DNA of 64,000 nucleotides. Origin: Heligmosomoides polygyrus polygyrus (lineage: Eukaryota > Nematoda > Chromadorea > Rhabditida > Heligmosomidae). This document shows, one piece after another, positions 41,189-52,559 of the stretch (positions are counted from its first letter, which is position 1; the number at the start of each line of letters is the position of its first letter). The notes below the pieces were generated by a model. That model saw only the letters and a program-made list of their open reading frames with translations, was not told where the DNA came from and ran no database searches. Made by a program: the position numbers and the translations under genes. The DNA lies in NCBI GenBank assembly GCA_947396885.1, contig OX377205.1, positions 60,918,969 through 60,982,968 on the forward strand, read 5' to 3'.

Positions 41189-41755
41189 TTAATCGAAATA
41201 AAAACCCTCTGATTCTACACATCTTTGCCAACGTGACACATGCTTTTTTATCCCAGTAGCATAAAAATCAGAAGTTCTGGAATTGACGAAATCTTCGAAG
41301 GCACTTTCGGCATCGTGTTGGTATTTGAATATTTTCCCTACCAAGAAGTCGCCAAGATGCTTGAAGAAATGGTAGTCTGTTGGGGAGAGGTCGGGAGAAA
41401 ACGGAGGATGTGGTAGAGTTTCAATGCTCAGCTCATTCAATTTCTGCAACGTCATTCGTGCTACATGGGGGCGAGCATTGTCGTGCAGAAGGAGAACTCG
41501 CCTTCGGTTTACCAAGGCCGGCCGGATATCCTTCAACTTTTTCATCATTTCTTCAATTTCAATGCAGTACTTCTCTGCCGTGATGGATTCACCGGGAGGG
41601 AGGAAGCTGTGGTGAATAATTCCCAGCGAACACCACCATACTGCCACCATTACTTTCTTTTGGTGCAATTCCGGCTTCGCAAAAACCTTGGGGCTCTCAT
41701 CGCTGTCCACCCACTGTGCCGATCGTCGCCTGTTGTCGTACATTATCCATTTCTC
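41189..41755 (-). pseudogene. mariner-1 transposase, C-terminal half
   Basis: The minus strand carries EKWIMYDNRRR, LLLHDNARPH (second catalytic Asp), SPDLSPTDYHFFKHL (third catalytic Asp) and SRWQRCVESEG before the stop. This is the C-terminal half of a DD34D mariner transposase. The frame is intact up to the 11-bp target duplication. Together with 45186-45649 and after removing one duplication the coding length is 1020 bp (339 residues), so it was intact when the LINE landed. Confidence 0.95.
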
Positions 41756-44700
41756 TTTCCACGGATCTCCCTCGATAGAGAGCCTTCGGGCTCTCTTGTT
41801 AAGAGGGATCTCGGGCCGCTTGTCGCAGGGCCACGTGGCGCGTCCCCGGGTGGTGGATAGGGGAATTAAACACGAACCAAATGCGACCGTGTACTGCCCA
41901 GAGACGCAGGTGGGATGCAGGGGATGGACTCCTTGCTCCTGCTGTGTCGGGTCGATGCGTTCCTTGTGCGTGGGAGCGGCATGTTCGTGCACAGTGTGCG
42001 TGGATGTGTCCGTGACTGTGCGGATTGTAACTGTGTCGGCTCGGCCAAAAGCTTGCACTCGGTAGACTGGGAGTACATGTAAGGCGATTCGAGGCCGCCT
42101 TAAGTCTCGCCCCGTCCCTTCGGGCAGTCTGGCTGGCTGCCCGGAGTACCCCGCCCGCACGACAGAGTCTGACTAGCTACCCGTGTTGTATTCCAGTCAA
42201 ACACAGCAGCACTAAAGGGCCTCATTCCCCTGACCCCGAAAGAGCCCCCATTTCTGCAGCGATGGGAAGGACGAGTACGGAGAGGCTGCTAAAATCTCAG
42301 GGCCTAACCAGGCTGCGCAAACTGAGAAGGACTAGGATGACGATCTGTACTTACAACGCCCGCACGCTTGCGTCGGAAGCATCCGTCGAGGACCTGATGA
42401 TACAAGCCAGGAAGATCAAGTACGACGTCATCGGACTGACCGAGACGAGAAGACACCACCTCCTACACGCCGCCTACGACTCCGGAGAAGAACTGTTCCT
42501 CGGAACATGCGACAGCAGGGGAGTAGGCGGCGTTGGTGTCCTCGTCAACACGCACTTGGCCATGAACATCGATTCGTACGAGTCTCTGACAAGCCGAATC
42601 GGACGTCTGCGACTGAAGCGATGTGGCTCCGTGCCAGCCTTGACTGTGTTCGTCGCGTATGCTCCAACATCCGACTACGACGACGAAGACGTCGAGGCCT
42701 TCTACGTGGAGCTGGAGAAGTTCTATAAGGAAGATCACACCTCCTACAAGGTGATCGTCGGCGACTTCAACGCCAAGATCGGGCCACGAAGGTCGCCGGA
42801 AGAACTTCACATCGGAACCCACGGTTTGGAGTGGAACGAGCAAGGTGAAAGGCTGTCTGAGTTTATCATGTCGACCAAGACCATCCATGGAAACTCGCAG
42901 TTCCAGAAGCCTCCCTCCCTACGATGGACCTGGGAATCCCCCGGTGGCCAGTTCCACAACGAGATCGACCACATCATCTTCAATCGCAAGTATTGCCTGA
43001 CCGATGTCTCCGTTGTCCCCAAGTTCTACACGGGATCGGACCATCGCCTCCTTCGCGCGAGGTTCCGCTTTTCGCGTCAAGGAGAGAAGGCCGCGAAGTT
43101 CAAGAAGAGGAATCCCAGAACGACCATCAACTGGGATCTCTACACCTCTCTTGTCGGCCTTTGGGAAGATGCCGTCATGGACAACGTCGACGAGGAATAC
43201 GATCGCTTCGTGCACCATCTCCACGATAGTGCTAAGGGAGCCGAGAGCTTAAAGACCACCAAGAGACGTCTGTCTCCGGAAACTCTCGAGCTGATACGCC
43301 AGCGTGGAGCAGCACGAGCGTCAGGCAACTACCAACTGACGTCCGAGCTTGCAAAGCTATGCAGAGCGGCGATAAAGGAAGATCTCAAAGAGAGAAGGGC
43401 GGAAGTGTTGGCTGAAGCAGCAGAGGCAGGGCTGAGCATCCGCAATGCCCGCCGGAACTTCGCCAACTTCAAGACCAAGATGACCGCTCTCAGACGTCCT
43501 GACGGAACCGTCACCTCTTCCAGAAGGACCATGGAGAAAGTCATCCACGACTTCTACTCCGATCTCTTCGATAGCCACGTCCACCTGCCCCCATGCCATC
43601 TTCCGCAGGATGGATACGTCGTCCCCCCTGTTCTCTCTTCTGAAATCCGACACGCCATCTCGTCGGTGAAGAAACGTACAGCACCCGGTTCTGACAGGAT
43701 CAGAGCGGAATACCTGAAGAACCTCCCGCCAGCGCTCATGAACACCTTGGCGCGGCTCTTCACACGCTACTTGTCCGAATGCAAGGTTCCATCTCAGTGG
43801 AAGACCAGCAAGACCGTTTTGCTGTACAAGAAGGGAGACGTGCACGACATTGGCAACTATCGCCCGATCTGCCTGTTGTCCGTAGTCTACAAGCTGTTCA
43901 CTCGAGTCATCCTGAATAGGATTAGTAGAACGCTGGACGAAGGACAGCCATGCGAACAAGCAGGATTTCGGAGAGGATTCAGCACGATTGACCACATACA
44001 CACCATTACGAAGCTCATCGAAGTGTCGCGAAAGTACAAGCTGCCGCTGTGCCTTACGTTCATCGACCTGAAGAAGGCATTCGACTCCGTCGAGACTGAA
44101 GCGGTCATGGAAGCCCTGCTCACCCAGGGCGTTCCTACTCAGTACATCAGGGTCCTTCGAGAGCTGTACAGTGGATTCACGACCAAGATCTCACCATTCT
44201 ACAACGACGTCGTCATTGACGTGAAGAGAGGGGTTCGACAAGGGGATACCATATCCCCGAAGCTCTTCAGCGCCACCCTCGAAAACGTCATGCGCGAACT
44301 AGAATGGGAAGACATGGGAGTGAAGGTCGACGGCCGGCAACTACACCATCTTCGCTTCGCTGACGACATCGTGCTCATAACACCGAGCATCAGTCAGGCG
44401 GAACGAATGCTGGCCGACTTCGATCGTGTATGTGGAAGCGTTGGACTGCAGCTGAATCTTACGAAGACGATGTTCATGAAGAACGGATGGGTTTCTGATG
44501 CCCCATTCTCGCTCAACGGAACGAACATCTCCGAATGCTCCAGCTATGTGTATCTGGGTCGCGAAGTCAACATGGCCAACGACCTAGCACCAGAGCTGAG
44601 CAGGAGGAAACGAGCGGCTTGGGGAGCTTTCAAGAGCGTCGAAGAAGTCGCGAAGAAGACGAAGAACGTCCGACTCCGTGCCCACCTATTCGACTCCACT

Positions 44701-45185
44701 GTTCTTCCTGCCCTAACATACGCCTCAGAGACCTGGGCTATGCGAAAGCAGGATGAACACGCGATCAGCGTCGCGCAGCGTGGAATCGAGAGGACGATGC
44801 TCGGAGTGACACGACTCACGCAAGTGAGAGAAGGGCTCCGGGGTTCCGAGCTTCGCCGACGTTCGAAGATCAGAGACGCTGTCGCATGGGCCAAGTCGTC
44901 GAAAATTAGGTGGGCCGGCCACGTAATGCGATTCGCAGACACCCGCTGGACGAGAGTCGTCACAGATTGGATTCCGCGGGATGTCAAAAGAACACCAGGA
45001 CGCCCACCAACGCGTTGGTCGGACTTCTTCGTGAAAGCCCTGAACGACCGATATGACGCTCTTCGTGTCCCTCGAGCGAGGAGGATCCATTGGACCACTC
45101 TGGCACGCGACAGGGACGAATGGAGACGCTGCTGGCGCCCGCTCGAGCAAGTCGATGATCAACGGGACGACAGGTGATACAGGTG
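41756..45185 (+). mobile_element. RTE-clade LINE (RTE-B), apparently full length
   Basis: ATCCATTTCTC is present at 41745-41755 and 45186-45196, an 11-bp target duplication. Between them lie a roughly 500-bp leader, an unbroken 971-codon frame and only 8 bases (TACAGGTG) after the stop. RTE elements are known for very short 3' UTRs. The copy shows no visible lesion. Confidence 0.93.
42262..45177 (+). CDS. LINE endonuclease-reverse transcriptase, intact
   Basis: A 971-residue protein with an APE-type endonuclease ([10 protein letters not shown] about residue 29, LTETRRH about 59, VGDFNAKIG about 167, [11 protein letters not shown] about 259) and an [22 protein letters not shown] (about 601), [13 protein letters not shown] (about 660) and the catalytic FADDIVLI (about 699). 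The C-terminal domain has WAGHVMRF and GRPPTRW (about 884-923), typical of RTE proteins. It would nick a target and copy its own RNA there. The Met at 42262 is the first in frame with [10 protein letters not shown]; the frame may extend upstream without Met. All catalytic residues I can check are present, so it may be active. Confidence 0.93.
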   Translation: MGRTSTERLLKSQGLTRLRKLRRTRMTICTYNARTLASEASVEDLMIQARKIKYDVIGLTETRRHHLLHAAYDSGEELFLGTCDSRGVGGVGVLVNTHLAMNIDSYESLTSRIGRLRLKRCGSVPALTVFVAYAPTSDYDDEDVEAFYVELEKFYKEDHTSYKVIVGDFNAKIGPRRSPEELHIGTHGLEWNEQGERLSEFIMSTKTIHGNSQFQKPPSLRWTWESPGGQFHNEIDHIIFNRKYCLTDVSVVPKFYTGSDHRLLRARFRFSRQGEKAAKFKKRNPRTTINWDLYTSLVGLWEDAVMDNVDEEYDRFVHHLHDSAKGAESLKTTKRRLSPETLELIRQRGAARASGNYQLTSELAKLCRAAIKEDLKERRAEVLAEAAEAGLSIRNARRNFANFKTKMTALRRPDGTVTSSRRTMEKVIHDFYSDLFDSHVHLPPCHLPQDGYVVPPVLSSEIRHAISSVKKRTAPGSDRIRAEYLKNLPPALMNTLARLFTRYLSECKVPSQWKTSKTVLLYKKGDVHDIGNYRPICLLSVVYKLFTRVILNRISRTLDEGQPCEQAGFRRGFSTIDHIHTITKLIEVSRKYKLPLCLTFIDLKKAFDSVETEAVMEALLTQGVPTQYIRVLRELYSGFTTKISPFYNDVVIDVKRGVRQGDTISPKLFSATLENVMRELEWEDMGVKVDGRQLHHLRFADDIVLITPSISQAERMLADFDRVCGSVGLQLNLTKTMFMKNGWVSDAPFSLNGTNISECSSYVYLGREVNMANDLAPELSRRKRAAWGAFKSVEEVAKKTKNVRLRAHLFDSTVLPALTYASETWAMRKQDEHAISVAQRGIERTMLGVTRLTQVREGLRGSELRRRSKIRDAVAWAKSSKIRWAGHVMRFADTRWTRVVTDWIPRDVKRTPGRPPTRWSDFFVKALNDRYDALRVPRARRIHWTTLARDRDEWRRCWRPLEQVDDQRDDR

Positions 45186-45765
45186 ATCCATTTCTCGTCA
45201 CAGGTTACGATGCGATCAAGGAATGGGTCCGTTTCGTTCTGTAGAAGCAGTGCGGACGAGATCTCATATCGTCGGTTTCTTTGCTCCTCAGACAGCTCGT
45301 GAGGCACCCATCTTTCCAGCTTTTTGGTCTTTCCAATTTCCTTCAGATGCCGGGCAGCTGTGTTGTGACTGACGCCAAGAACCTTCGTTATCTCCCTGGT
45401 ACCTTTGTGTGGATCCTCCTCTACCACATCTCTCAGCTTGTCCTCATCAACATCACTATGCCTCCCACGACCTTCATGTTCTTCCAAGCTCTCATCTCCA
45501 TTCCGAAACTTCTGATACCAACGATACGCCGTCCGAATTGTGGAACATCCTTGACCGAATGCGGCGTTGATCTTCTCGTTCGCCTCCTTAGCTGTAGTGC
45601 CCAACTTGAATTCATACAAATAAATGCCTCGGATTACCCTTTTGTCCATCTGCAAAAAAGTCAATAAAACTCTAAAGTTTTCCCACTTTTACATAGAAAA
45701 TTTGGTACTCACCGGTAGAGCAAAGTTTGCGCTTCTAAATGATATGCCACATGTTACGGTTTGTT
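44020..45765. repeat. Inverted duplication, arm 1 (mariner-LINE junction)
   Basis: Reverse complement of 48005-49749. Over the coding parts the translations of the two arms are identical where compared. The few differences seen lie near the arm ends. Confidence 0.93.
45186..45649 (-). pseudogene. mariner-1 transposase, N-terminal half
   Basis: Starting MDKRVIRGIYLYEFKLG at 45649, this half has the paired helix-turn-helix region (ATIRTAYRWYQKF-type and EITKVLGVSHNTA), WVPHEL and the first catalytic Asp in VTCDEKWI. It ends at the LINE. An upstream frame reads into it through a possible 63-bp intron (45650-45712) with GTGAGT at the 5' end and TTTTTTGCAG at the 3' end, so the protein could be longer at the N-terminus. 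Confidence 0.93.
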
Positions 45766-45837
45766 CTTGATCAAACGCGTAAAGACGCGCCAAAAAATGG
45801 GGCGAGCCAGTGCCATTTAATTCGTTACAACCTAATA

Positions 45838-46400
45838 GAATACGTCTTGACATCGGTAAGAGATTAATACTACCTTTCACTTTCTAACTCTGTTTTCAAC
45901 TTATTATTAGAAATGAAGATGTCTGGTCTTCTTTGCGTATAGTTACACCGTGTTTTTAACCATGCTTGGCTTAATGGGGAAGCTCTCGTTAGTTGCCATA
46001 CTTGTGTGATTCGGATGTAATGTTCTCTACTTGCCTTGAAAGTGTTTTTCATTGTAACCTCATTCACGACCACGAAATGTGTTTCTTCGGTCCATGTCTC
46101 GAATGTGTCGAGTTTCTATAAAGAACACTCTTCTTGTAGTTTTTACTAATTCTGGTAACCCTTATAAAAGCAGCATTTTTGATCCACCCCGTAGTATTGC
46201 ACCTGTTTTTTCCCGGCCACTCCTGTGCTGGGAGGGGTGTCATTGCAAACGTAGGGACTTTTAGTCAGTCTCACCGCACCGTAGGTTGAAAAAAATTTCA
46301 CCCAAACCTCGTCTTCAGGGTAACTGGGAAGCTGACTACGAATCTGGCAACCGCTTTCAGTGTTACGGTCGACCACAGTTGGTGACGGTGTTTTGCTTTT
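45838..46400 (+). repeat. Dispersed repeat, right part of the split tRNA-like unit
   Basis: 46045-46400 matches 54710-55085: ACCTCATT(C/T)ACGA, TTTCTATA(A/G)AGAAC, CCGTAGTATTG and TGTTACGGTCGACCACA occur in the same order. The segment 45840-46040 has no counterpart there. Confidence 0.6.
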
Positions 46401-47134
46401 AAATCGTTTCATCGAGGTTGAAATAAAGTTCTGATGTCAGCACGGTACAGTACCGTTTCAAGATAAACTTTACATCGACAAGAGTGTGTGAGCAAGCCCA
46501 GCAATGCTGGATCCCAGCTTCCGACTCCGAACCCGCGACCCCTTTCCTGCAAGCCTGTCCCCGTATCAGAGTCACGCTTGATGTGCGGGAATCGAAGGGG
46601 AGGGGTCGTAGTGTGGCGTCGTCAGAGGATTCTCTCCGATTTCAGGTTTTTAGATTATGTTTGCATCTACTAATAAGTTATTTTTTCCACTGTTGCTACG
46701 ACAAAGCGGAGACATATAAGCACTTGCGTTTCCTGGAGTTAAAAAATAGGAATGAATATCAAAAAAAATTTAATGCCGATTATTGTGCAGTGAAAAATAA
46801 AGATTTCCTATCCGCAGATTTAGAGTCAATGAAGGGTTTTCGTTTTTTCAGATTTCCCCAAGACGTCATGGACACGGTACTTTTCTGCCTGAAGGAGCGA
46901 CACCTACTTCCAAAATTGCACTCTATAAAATTTCAAGTGTTAATTACTGAGGACGACCTAAGTGTTTTCCCTACAAGATTTTTGAAGCGCTCTTCGAATC
47001 GATGACGGAATGGCAACCAAAGGATGGACTTGCTACGAAAAGAAATTTCTCTCTTCTGCAGGAAACAGCATCAGAAAGTGAAATCGTACCCTGTAAAACT
47101 TTTAGCCCGTTTGACATACAGTGATAAAATAGGT

Positions 47135-47996
47135 GGCGATGGCCGTTCCTCCACGTGGTGCACTGGAAACTGTTCGTTTTTGTGAACCGAGCTAATCACG
47201 GACACTCGAATGCAGGCGACGGGCCCTAGTGACAGGCCGGCCTACGAACAACCCATGTCACATCATATGGTTGATGGTGCTGAATGTCTCACGAGATAAT
47301 GCTACGGCGTCCGTGGGAGCCGACGCGCACTCGCAAAGCCCGGCGAGTGTGAAAACTATGCGAGGGTCCCTGATGCGAGGACGGCATCGGGGGGGGGGGG
47401 AACTGAGCTAGTCCAAAAGTCCCGCAACGTAAGCAAGACCCGTGTGGCAACGCTGAATGTGGGTACGTTGTCGGGCCGCTCCTTTGAGTTGGCAGAGGCA
47501 CTGGAGCGAAGGAAGATTGACATGTGTGCGATGCAGGAGACGAGGTGGTCCTATAGTAAGTCGAGGGACATTGGCCGTGGCTTCAAGGCCGTTTTGTGCG
47601 GCAGTCCCAGGACCACTAGTGGTGTCGGTATGATCGTCTCCGAACGGTTCCGAGACGCGATTGCAAGCGTGGAACGTTTCAATGACCGCTTGATGAAGGT
47701 TGTAATCGCTGCAGAACGGCGGCGGTATCATCTTTTCTCTGCATATGCTCCACAGACAGGCTGCTCTGAGCGAGCCAAGGGTGAATTTTAGAGCCTGCTT
47801 GATGAGAAGACAGCGGAAGTGCCGTCACAAGACGTAATCATTGTCGCAGGTGACCTGAACGGACACGTTGGCGCTGCGAAAGACGGGTACGGCTGTCATG
47901 GTGGTCTCGGTTTTGGCTCACGTAACGCAGATGGTGAGCGCATTCTCGAGTATGCGAAGTCGCCTCACCATCGTGAACACCAGATTCCGAAAACGT
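47135..47996 (+). pseudogene. RTE-A-type LINE, 5' half only
   Basis: The leader (47135-47440) aligns with the RTE-A leader (minus strand, 21120-21438). The frame starts MATLNVGTLSGRSFELAEAL at 47444 and continues MQETRWSYSKSRD and SAYAPQTGC to a stop at 47789-47791. VAGDLNGHVGAAKDG follows in the same register before the sequence ends abruptly at 47996. It supplies the intact version of the N-terminus that is damaged in RTE-A. RT and 3' end are missing. Confidence 0.88.
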
Positions 47997-48119
47997 GAAT
48001 CCCAACAAACCGTAACACGTGGCATGCCATTTAGAAGCGCAAACTTTGCTCTACCGGCGAGTACCAAATTTTCTATGTAAAAGTGGGAAAACTTTAGAGT
48101 TTTATTGACTTTTTTGCAG

Positions 48120-48595
48120 ATGGACAAAAGGGTAATCCGAGGCATTTATTTGTATGAATTCAAGTTGGGCACTACAGCTAAGGAGGCGAACGAGAAGATC
48201 AACGCCGCATTCGGTCAAGGATGTTCCACAATTCGGACGGCGTATCGTTGGTATCAGAAGTTTCGGAATGGAGATGAGAGCTTGGAAGAACATGAAGGTC
48301 GTGGGAGGCATAGTGATGTTGATGAGGACAAGCTGAGAGATGTGGTAGAGGAGGATCCACACAAAGGTACCAGGGAGATAACGAAGGTTCTTGGCGTCAG
48401 TCACAACACAGCTGCCCGGCATCTGAAGGAAATTGGAAAGACCAAAAAGCTGGAAAGATGGGTGCCTCACGAGCTGTCTGAGGAGCAAAGAAACCGACGA
48501 TATGAGATCTCGTCCGCACTGCTTCTACAGAACGAAACGGACCCATTCCTTGATCGCATCGTAACCTGTGACGAGAAATGGATCACCTGTATCAC
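48120..48595 (+). pseudogene. mariner transposase N-terminal half, duplicated copy
   Basis: Identical in protein to the 45649-45186 half, from MDKRV to CDEKWIT. The candidate intron donor is GGCGAG here instead of GGTGAG. No C-terminal half is present anywhere in this block. Confidence 0.93.
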
Positions 48596-49749
48596 CTGTC
48601 GTCCCGTTGATCATCGACTTGCTCGAGCGGGCGCCAGCAGCGTCTCCATTCGTCCCTGTCGCGTGCCAGAGTGGTCCAATGGATCCTCCTCGCTCGAGGG
48701 ACACGAAGAGCGTCATATCGGTCGTTCAGGGCTTTCACGAAGAAGTCCGACCAACGCGTTGGTGGGCGTCCTGGTGTTCTTTTGACATCCCGCGGAATCC
48801 AATCTGTGACGACTCTCGTCCAGCGGGTGTCTGCGAATCGCATTACGTGGCCGGCCCACCTAATTTTCGACGACTTGGCCCATGCGACAGCGTCTCTGAT
48901 CTTCGAACGTCGGCGAAGCTCGGAACCCCGGAGCCCTTCTCTCACTTGCGTGAGTCGTGTCACTCCGAGCATCGTCCTCTCGATTCCACGCTGCGCGACG
49001 CTGATCGCGTGTTCATCCTGCTTTCGCATAGCCCAGGTCTCTGAGGCGTATGTTAGGGCAGGAAGAACAGTGGAGTCGAATAGGTGGGCACGGAGTCGGA
49101 CGTTCTTCGTCTTCTTCGCGACTTCTTCGACGCTCTTGAAAGCTCCCCAAGCCGCTCGTTTCCTCCTGCTCAGCTCTGGTGCTAGGTCGTTGGCCATGTT
49201 GACTTCGCGACCCAGATACACATAGCTGGAGCATTCGGAGATGTTCGTTCCGTTGAGCGAGAATGGGGCATCAGAAACCCATCCGTTCTTCATGAACATC
49301 GTCTTCGTAAGATTCAGCTGCAGTCCAACGCTTCCACATACACGATCGAAGTCGGCCAGCATTCGTTCCGCCTGACTGATGCTCGGTGTTATGAGCACGA
49401 TGTCGTCAGCGAAGCGAAGATGGTGTAGTTGCCGGCCGTCGACCTTCACTCCCATGTCTTCCCATTCTAGTTCGCGCATGACGTTTTCGAGGGTGGCGCT
49501 GAAGAGCTTCGGGGATATGGTATCCCCTTGTCGAACCCCTCTCTTCACGTCAATGACGACGTCGTTGTAGAATGGTGAGATCTTGGTCGTGAATCCACTG
49601 TACAGCTCTCGAAGGACCCTGATGTACTGAGTAGGAACGCCCTGGGTGAGCAGGGCTTCCATGACCGCTTCAGTCTCGACGGAGTCGAATGCCTTCTTCA
49701 GGTCGATGAACGTAAGGCACAGCGGCAGCTTGTACTCTCGCGACACTTC
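48592..49749 (-). pseudogene. LINE RT C-terminal part, duplicated copy
   Basis: From VSREYKLPLC onward the 3' part of the RTE-B frame is repeated, including FADDIVLI and the C-terminal GRPPTRW domain, with the same stop. One substitution is visible near its 5' limit (K to E). The endonuclease and RT N-terminus are absent. The open frame continues upstream to 49890 through unrelated sequence. Confidence 0.93.
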
Positions 49750-50099
49750 CGAAAGTTTGAAGAATTTTATTGTGTTTTTAAAGCATGTATTGTTCAGTGA
49801 CCCCTTTTCAATGTTCTCTTCAGTGTAAAAGCCGCACCTGAAAAGAAGAACCAAGGGTTCAAAATGCACATATAACCTTGAAGAAACCAAGACATATAAG
49901 GAATAAAACAGTGGAAGAGAAACGGAGAGGGCCGCACGAAGTCCGCTTCAGAGGGGGGCCGTCAATTTTTGTCAAAAATCGAACCCCACGCTTGGCCGTA
50001 TCCCGTATCACCCGGCCATCCAGTCGCCACTGCTTTGGCGATGAGCGGTGTTCCTCAAAGTTCCTCTTCGGTCAGCGTAACGTATAATTACGGTGATCT

Positions 50100-50345
50100 C
50101 CAAAAAATTTCGCATAACGGAATATATTCGAATAGCGACGATTTTCGAATATTCGAAAATCGAATACGTTCGAAAATCGCGATTTTTCGAGCATTCGAAT
50201 TCGAATACGTTCGAAAATCGCGATTTTCGAGCATTCGAATTCGGATACGTTCGAAAATTTCGTTCCTTCGAACATTTGAATTCGAATTCAATCGAAAATC
50301 ACATTTCTTCGAACGTTCGAATACGAATACTCGATTTCGAAGAGA
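50100..50345. repeat. TTCGAA-rich array 1
   Basis: Repeated CGAAAATCGCGATTTTCGA and ATTCGAATTCGAATACG modules, with a unit of about 47 bp. Similar arrays sit at 53865-54195 and 57565-57835. Confidence 0.85.
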
Positions 50346-50623
50346 ATTATCCGAATTCGATTGTTCATGCGGGCACAACTATACTGTAACGCTAACGAGC
50401 AAAGATGAGTTCGCTATAAGTCCACTACCGTTGCAGCCTCCAACCTTTTGCGAGTTAGATTCTAGCCACGACGTGGCAGTTCCCTCGTCACTTTTGCTTT
50501 ATCGGCACGCACTTCCTTGCAATTCTTGACCTATCCAGATGTCCGCAGGAAATTTGAGAACCACTGCGGTGCTTCTCAAACAACCTTACTATATATAATT
50601 CGCTAAATCCGTGGGTCACGTCG
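50346..50623. other. No gene recognised
   Basis: No motif or known repeat seen. Confidence 0.4.
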
Positions 50624-50626
50624 TTA

Positions 50627-50868
50627 GGCCTATGTTATACTCCCGCTGGAGCATCCGCGGGACGTCCGCGGACGAAAGGTGCACCGCGGACGGTCGTCCT
50701 CGTCCCGGGACGGCTAGCGTAGCATTGGAGCGCGTTCCCCGCGCCTGGTTCTATCGGCGGCGATCCGCGGACGGTGGGTGTGGCGGGCCACGACGAGTGG
50801 CCCGGCGCGAGGTCCCGGCGCGATTTCCGAACATCCGCGGATGCTCCCGCGGGAGTATAACATAGGCC
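50627..50868. mobile_element. Harbinger-type MITE, 242 bp
   Basis: TIRs GGCCTATGTTATACTCCCGC and complement continue into a GGAGCATCCGCGG pair. TTA flanks both ends (50624-50626 and 50869-50871). A 3-bp TTA duplication with GG-starting ends fits PIF/Harbinger. The centre is GC-rich and non-coding. Confidence 0.8.
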
Positions 50869-51029
50869 TTAGTCACGGGGAGGGGACTGAAGCCAAGAGT
50901 TACCTACGACAGTGCGGCGTATGCCAGCCGGGCTTTCTTTGAGCTTAACCACGGGCTATTGCTGGCGAACTATATCCTTGGCGGCGGGACGTCCAAGTTT
51001 ACGATATTTTCAGCGTTCAGGGTATGAAT

Positions 51030-52535
51030 CAGGGGTGCACATTTAACGGTTAACGATTTAACGAATTTAACGAATTAACGGCACTTTCCGTTAAAATCCA
51101 GCTTAACGACTTAACGGAAATTTTTAGAAATTTAACGGAATTTTTAACGGACCTTTTTTCTCAGTAAGTTTATCAATTTTCCCTCTGTTTTCACTAATAT
51201 CGCAGGCCTCATCCTCCCAATTAGGACTATTCCTGAATAGCTATTGAAGTCAGGAAGAATATTTTCATGTTTTTATGCCATTCTCATGCCATCTATGGCG
51301 CATTTGGATTTTTGGAAATAATACAATTGCAGCTAGAAATGTTCTTCATCGAGCCGCCAAGCACGTCAATAAATCCACAAAGTTAGCGGTCTGACCTCAT
51401 CGTAGGATACGCTTATCCTCACTTGGCGCTGCTTATCCCAGAATGCTTGCTCGCCACCTAAAGCAGTCGAGACGGAGAGAATGTTTCCAGTCGGCGGAGG
51501 TATTTTAAATGATTTGAGAAAAACGCTAGTGATGTAATAAAGAACGCCGTCACTCAATGTCTTTTGGGATGCGTCACGCATCCTACTTCTATATGATGTC
51601 CTGGAGACGATTTGGATGCGTAGTCGGCCATGCAGTAAATCAGTTATGATGGTCAGCCGATGAAGAAGTCAGCTGTTTATCCTTCCCAGACAAGTCTGAT
51701 ACCAATTCACCGACCAAAAATTCACCGGGGGTGGAAGGCTTAGTTGGCTGATCGGGAAATCCGAACCAGGAACTTGGTATAGGATTGCATGCAAAAACCG
51801 GCGCCCCCTCCGACTGTTCTACACGCGCCCTAATAACAAAAATTCGGAAAGCTACTTTCCTGAACATTAACACGTCAACAACCGTGTCGCACCCATTCGG
51901 CTGAGGGGAAGCGTGTGACATGATGTCGTGTAAAAAATCAATTGGTCTCACGCACAGGGCACGCGAAAATCGTACGTTCGTCAATGTGTTAACATTCCAC
52001 TAATAGGCTTTCAGTTGTATTTTTGTTAGCTCTTTCGGTACTTAGTGAGCTGGTTCCCACATCGAGATTGTAGACGTCCGTATAACAGTCACACAAAACG
52101 GTTTCGTAAAGACCAGGAAAGGGGGAGAAACTTCGGGGTCTGCCTGATCTTACATTTTAAGTTGCCCTGTCAAAGCGGGCTTCAGCCCACCAAGTACCGT
52201 TCACTTGATTGATAATCCTATACCTGGTGTATTCCACACCATGAAGATAATTTGCTGCCGAAGGTTTGTTTACTTTACTGTCCACACCTTGTTGGTAATG
52301 ACTTGTGTAAGCCACATTGTAGTGTTACACTCCGTTCCTTGAACTTTAGTTGTTGATCAGCTGAAGTTGGATGGAACATATAACATTTTCCTTGGTTTTT
52401 GAATTGAAATAACAGTTCGCAGCTAATTGTATTTCTTTACCGAAATTTAACGATTTACCGGAAATTTAACGAAAATTTTCCGTTAAAAAATTTCGTTAAA
52501 ATAATTTAACGCGCAGAACTTCGTGTGCACCCCTG
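51030..52535. mobile_element. hAT-type non-autonomous element, copy 2
   Basis: CAGGGGTGCACATTTAACG at the left and a complementary GTGCACCCCTG at the right, with a perfect 8-bp duplication GTATGAAT (51022-51029 and 52536-52543). TTTAACG clusters lie at both ends. No transposase. Confidence 0.92.
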
Positions 52536-52559
52536 GTATGAATGGGGAGCAAGTGCAGA

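Larger units (their letters stand above)
41112..45835 (-). mobile_element. mariner-type element, copy 1, split by a LINE
   Basis: The ends TTAGGTTGTAACGAAATAAA and complement (with few differences) are bounded by TA at 41110-41111 and 45836-45837. Removing the LINE leaves about 1.28 kb, the normal mariner size. Confidence 0.95.
48005..49749. repeat. Inverted duplication, arm 2 (mariner-LINE junction)
   Basis: It contains the mariner N-terminal half on the plus strand and the LINE 3' portion on the minus strand, joined at the same base as at 45185/45186. It begins inside the mariner 5' region (the TIR is absent) and ends inside the LINE RT. It is therefore a copy of an existing junction, not a second insertion. 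Confidence 0.93.
46569..50001. mobile_element. Palindromic Mutator-like element, copy 2 (filled with other elements)
   Basis: CCCGTATCA flanks it at 46560-46568 and 50002-50010, a 9-bp duplication. 46569-47130 matches the left arm of copy 1 (15680-16280), and 49756-50001 matches its right end. The palindromic centre is replaced by an RTE fragment and the mirror-image mariner-LINE block. Either these landed in the element and deletions followed, or they were captured. Confidence 0.8.

Noticed and set aside
44544..45201. 184- and 158-codon frames antisense to the LINE
   Set aside because: Shadows of the LINE RT frame; they recur identically in the duplicated arm only because the DNA is duplicated.
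49969..50529. 186-codon frame
   Set aside because: Most of it is the translation of TTCGAA repeats and the rest lacks motifs.
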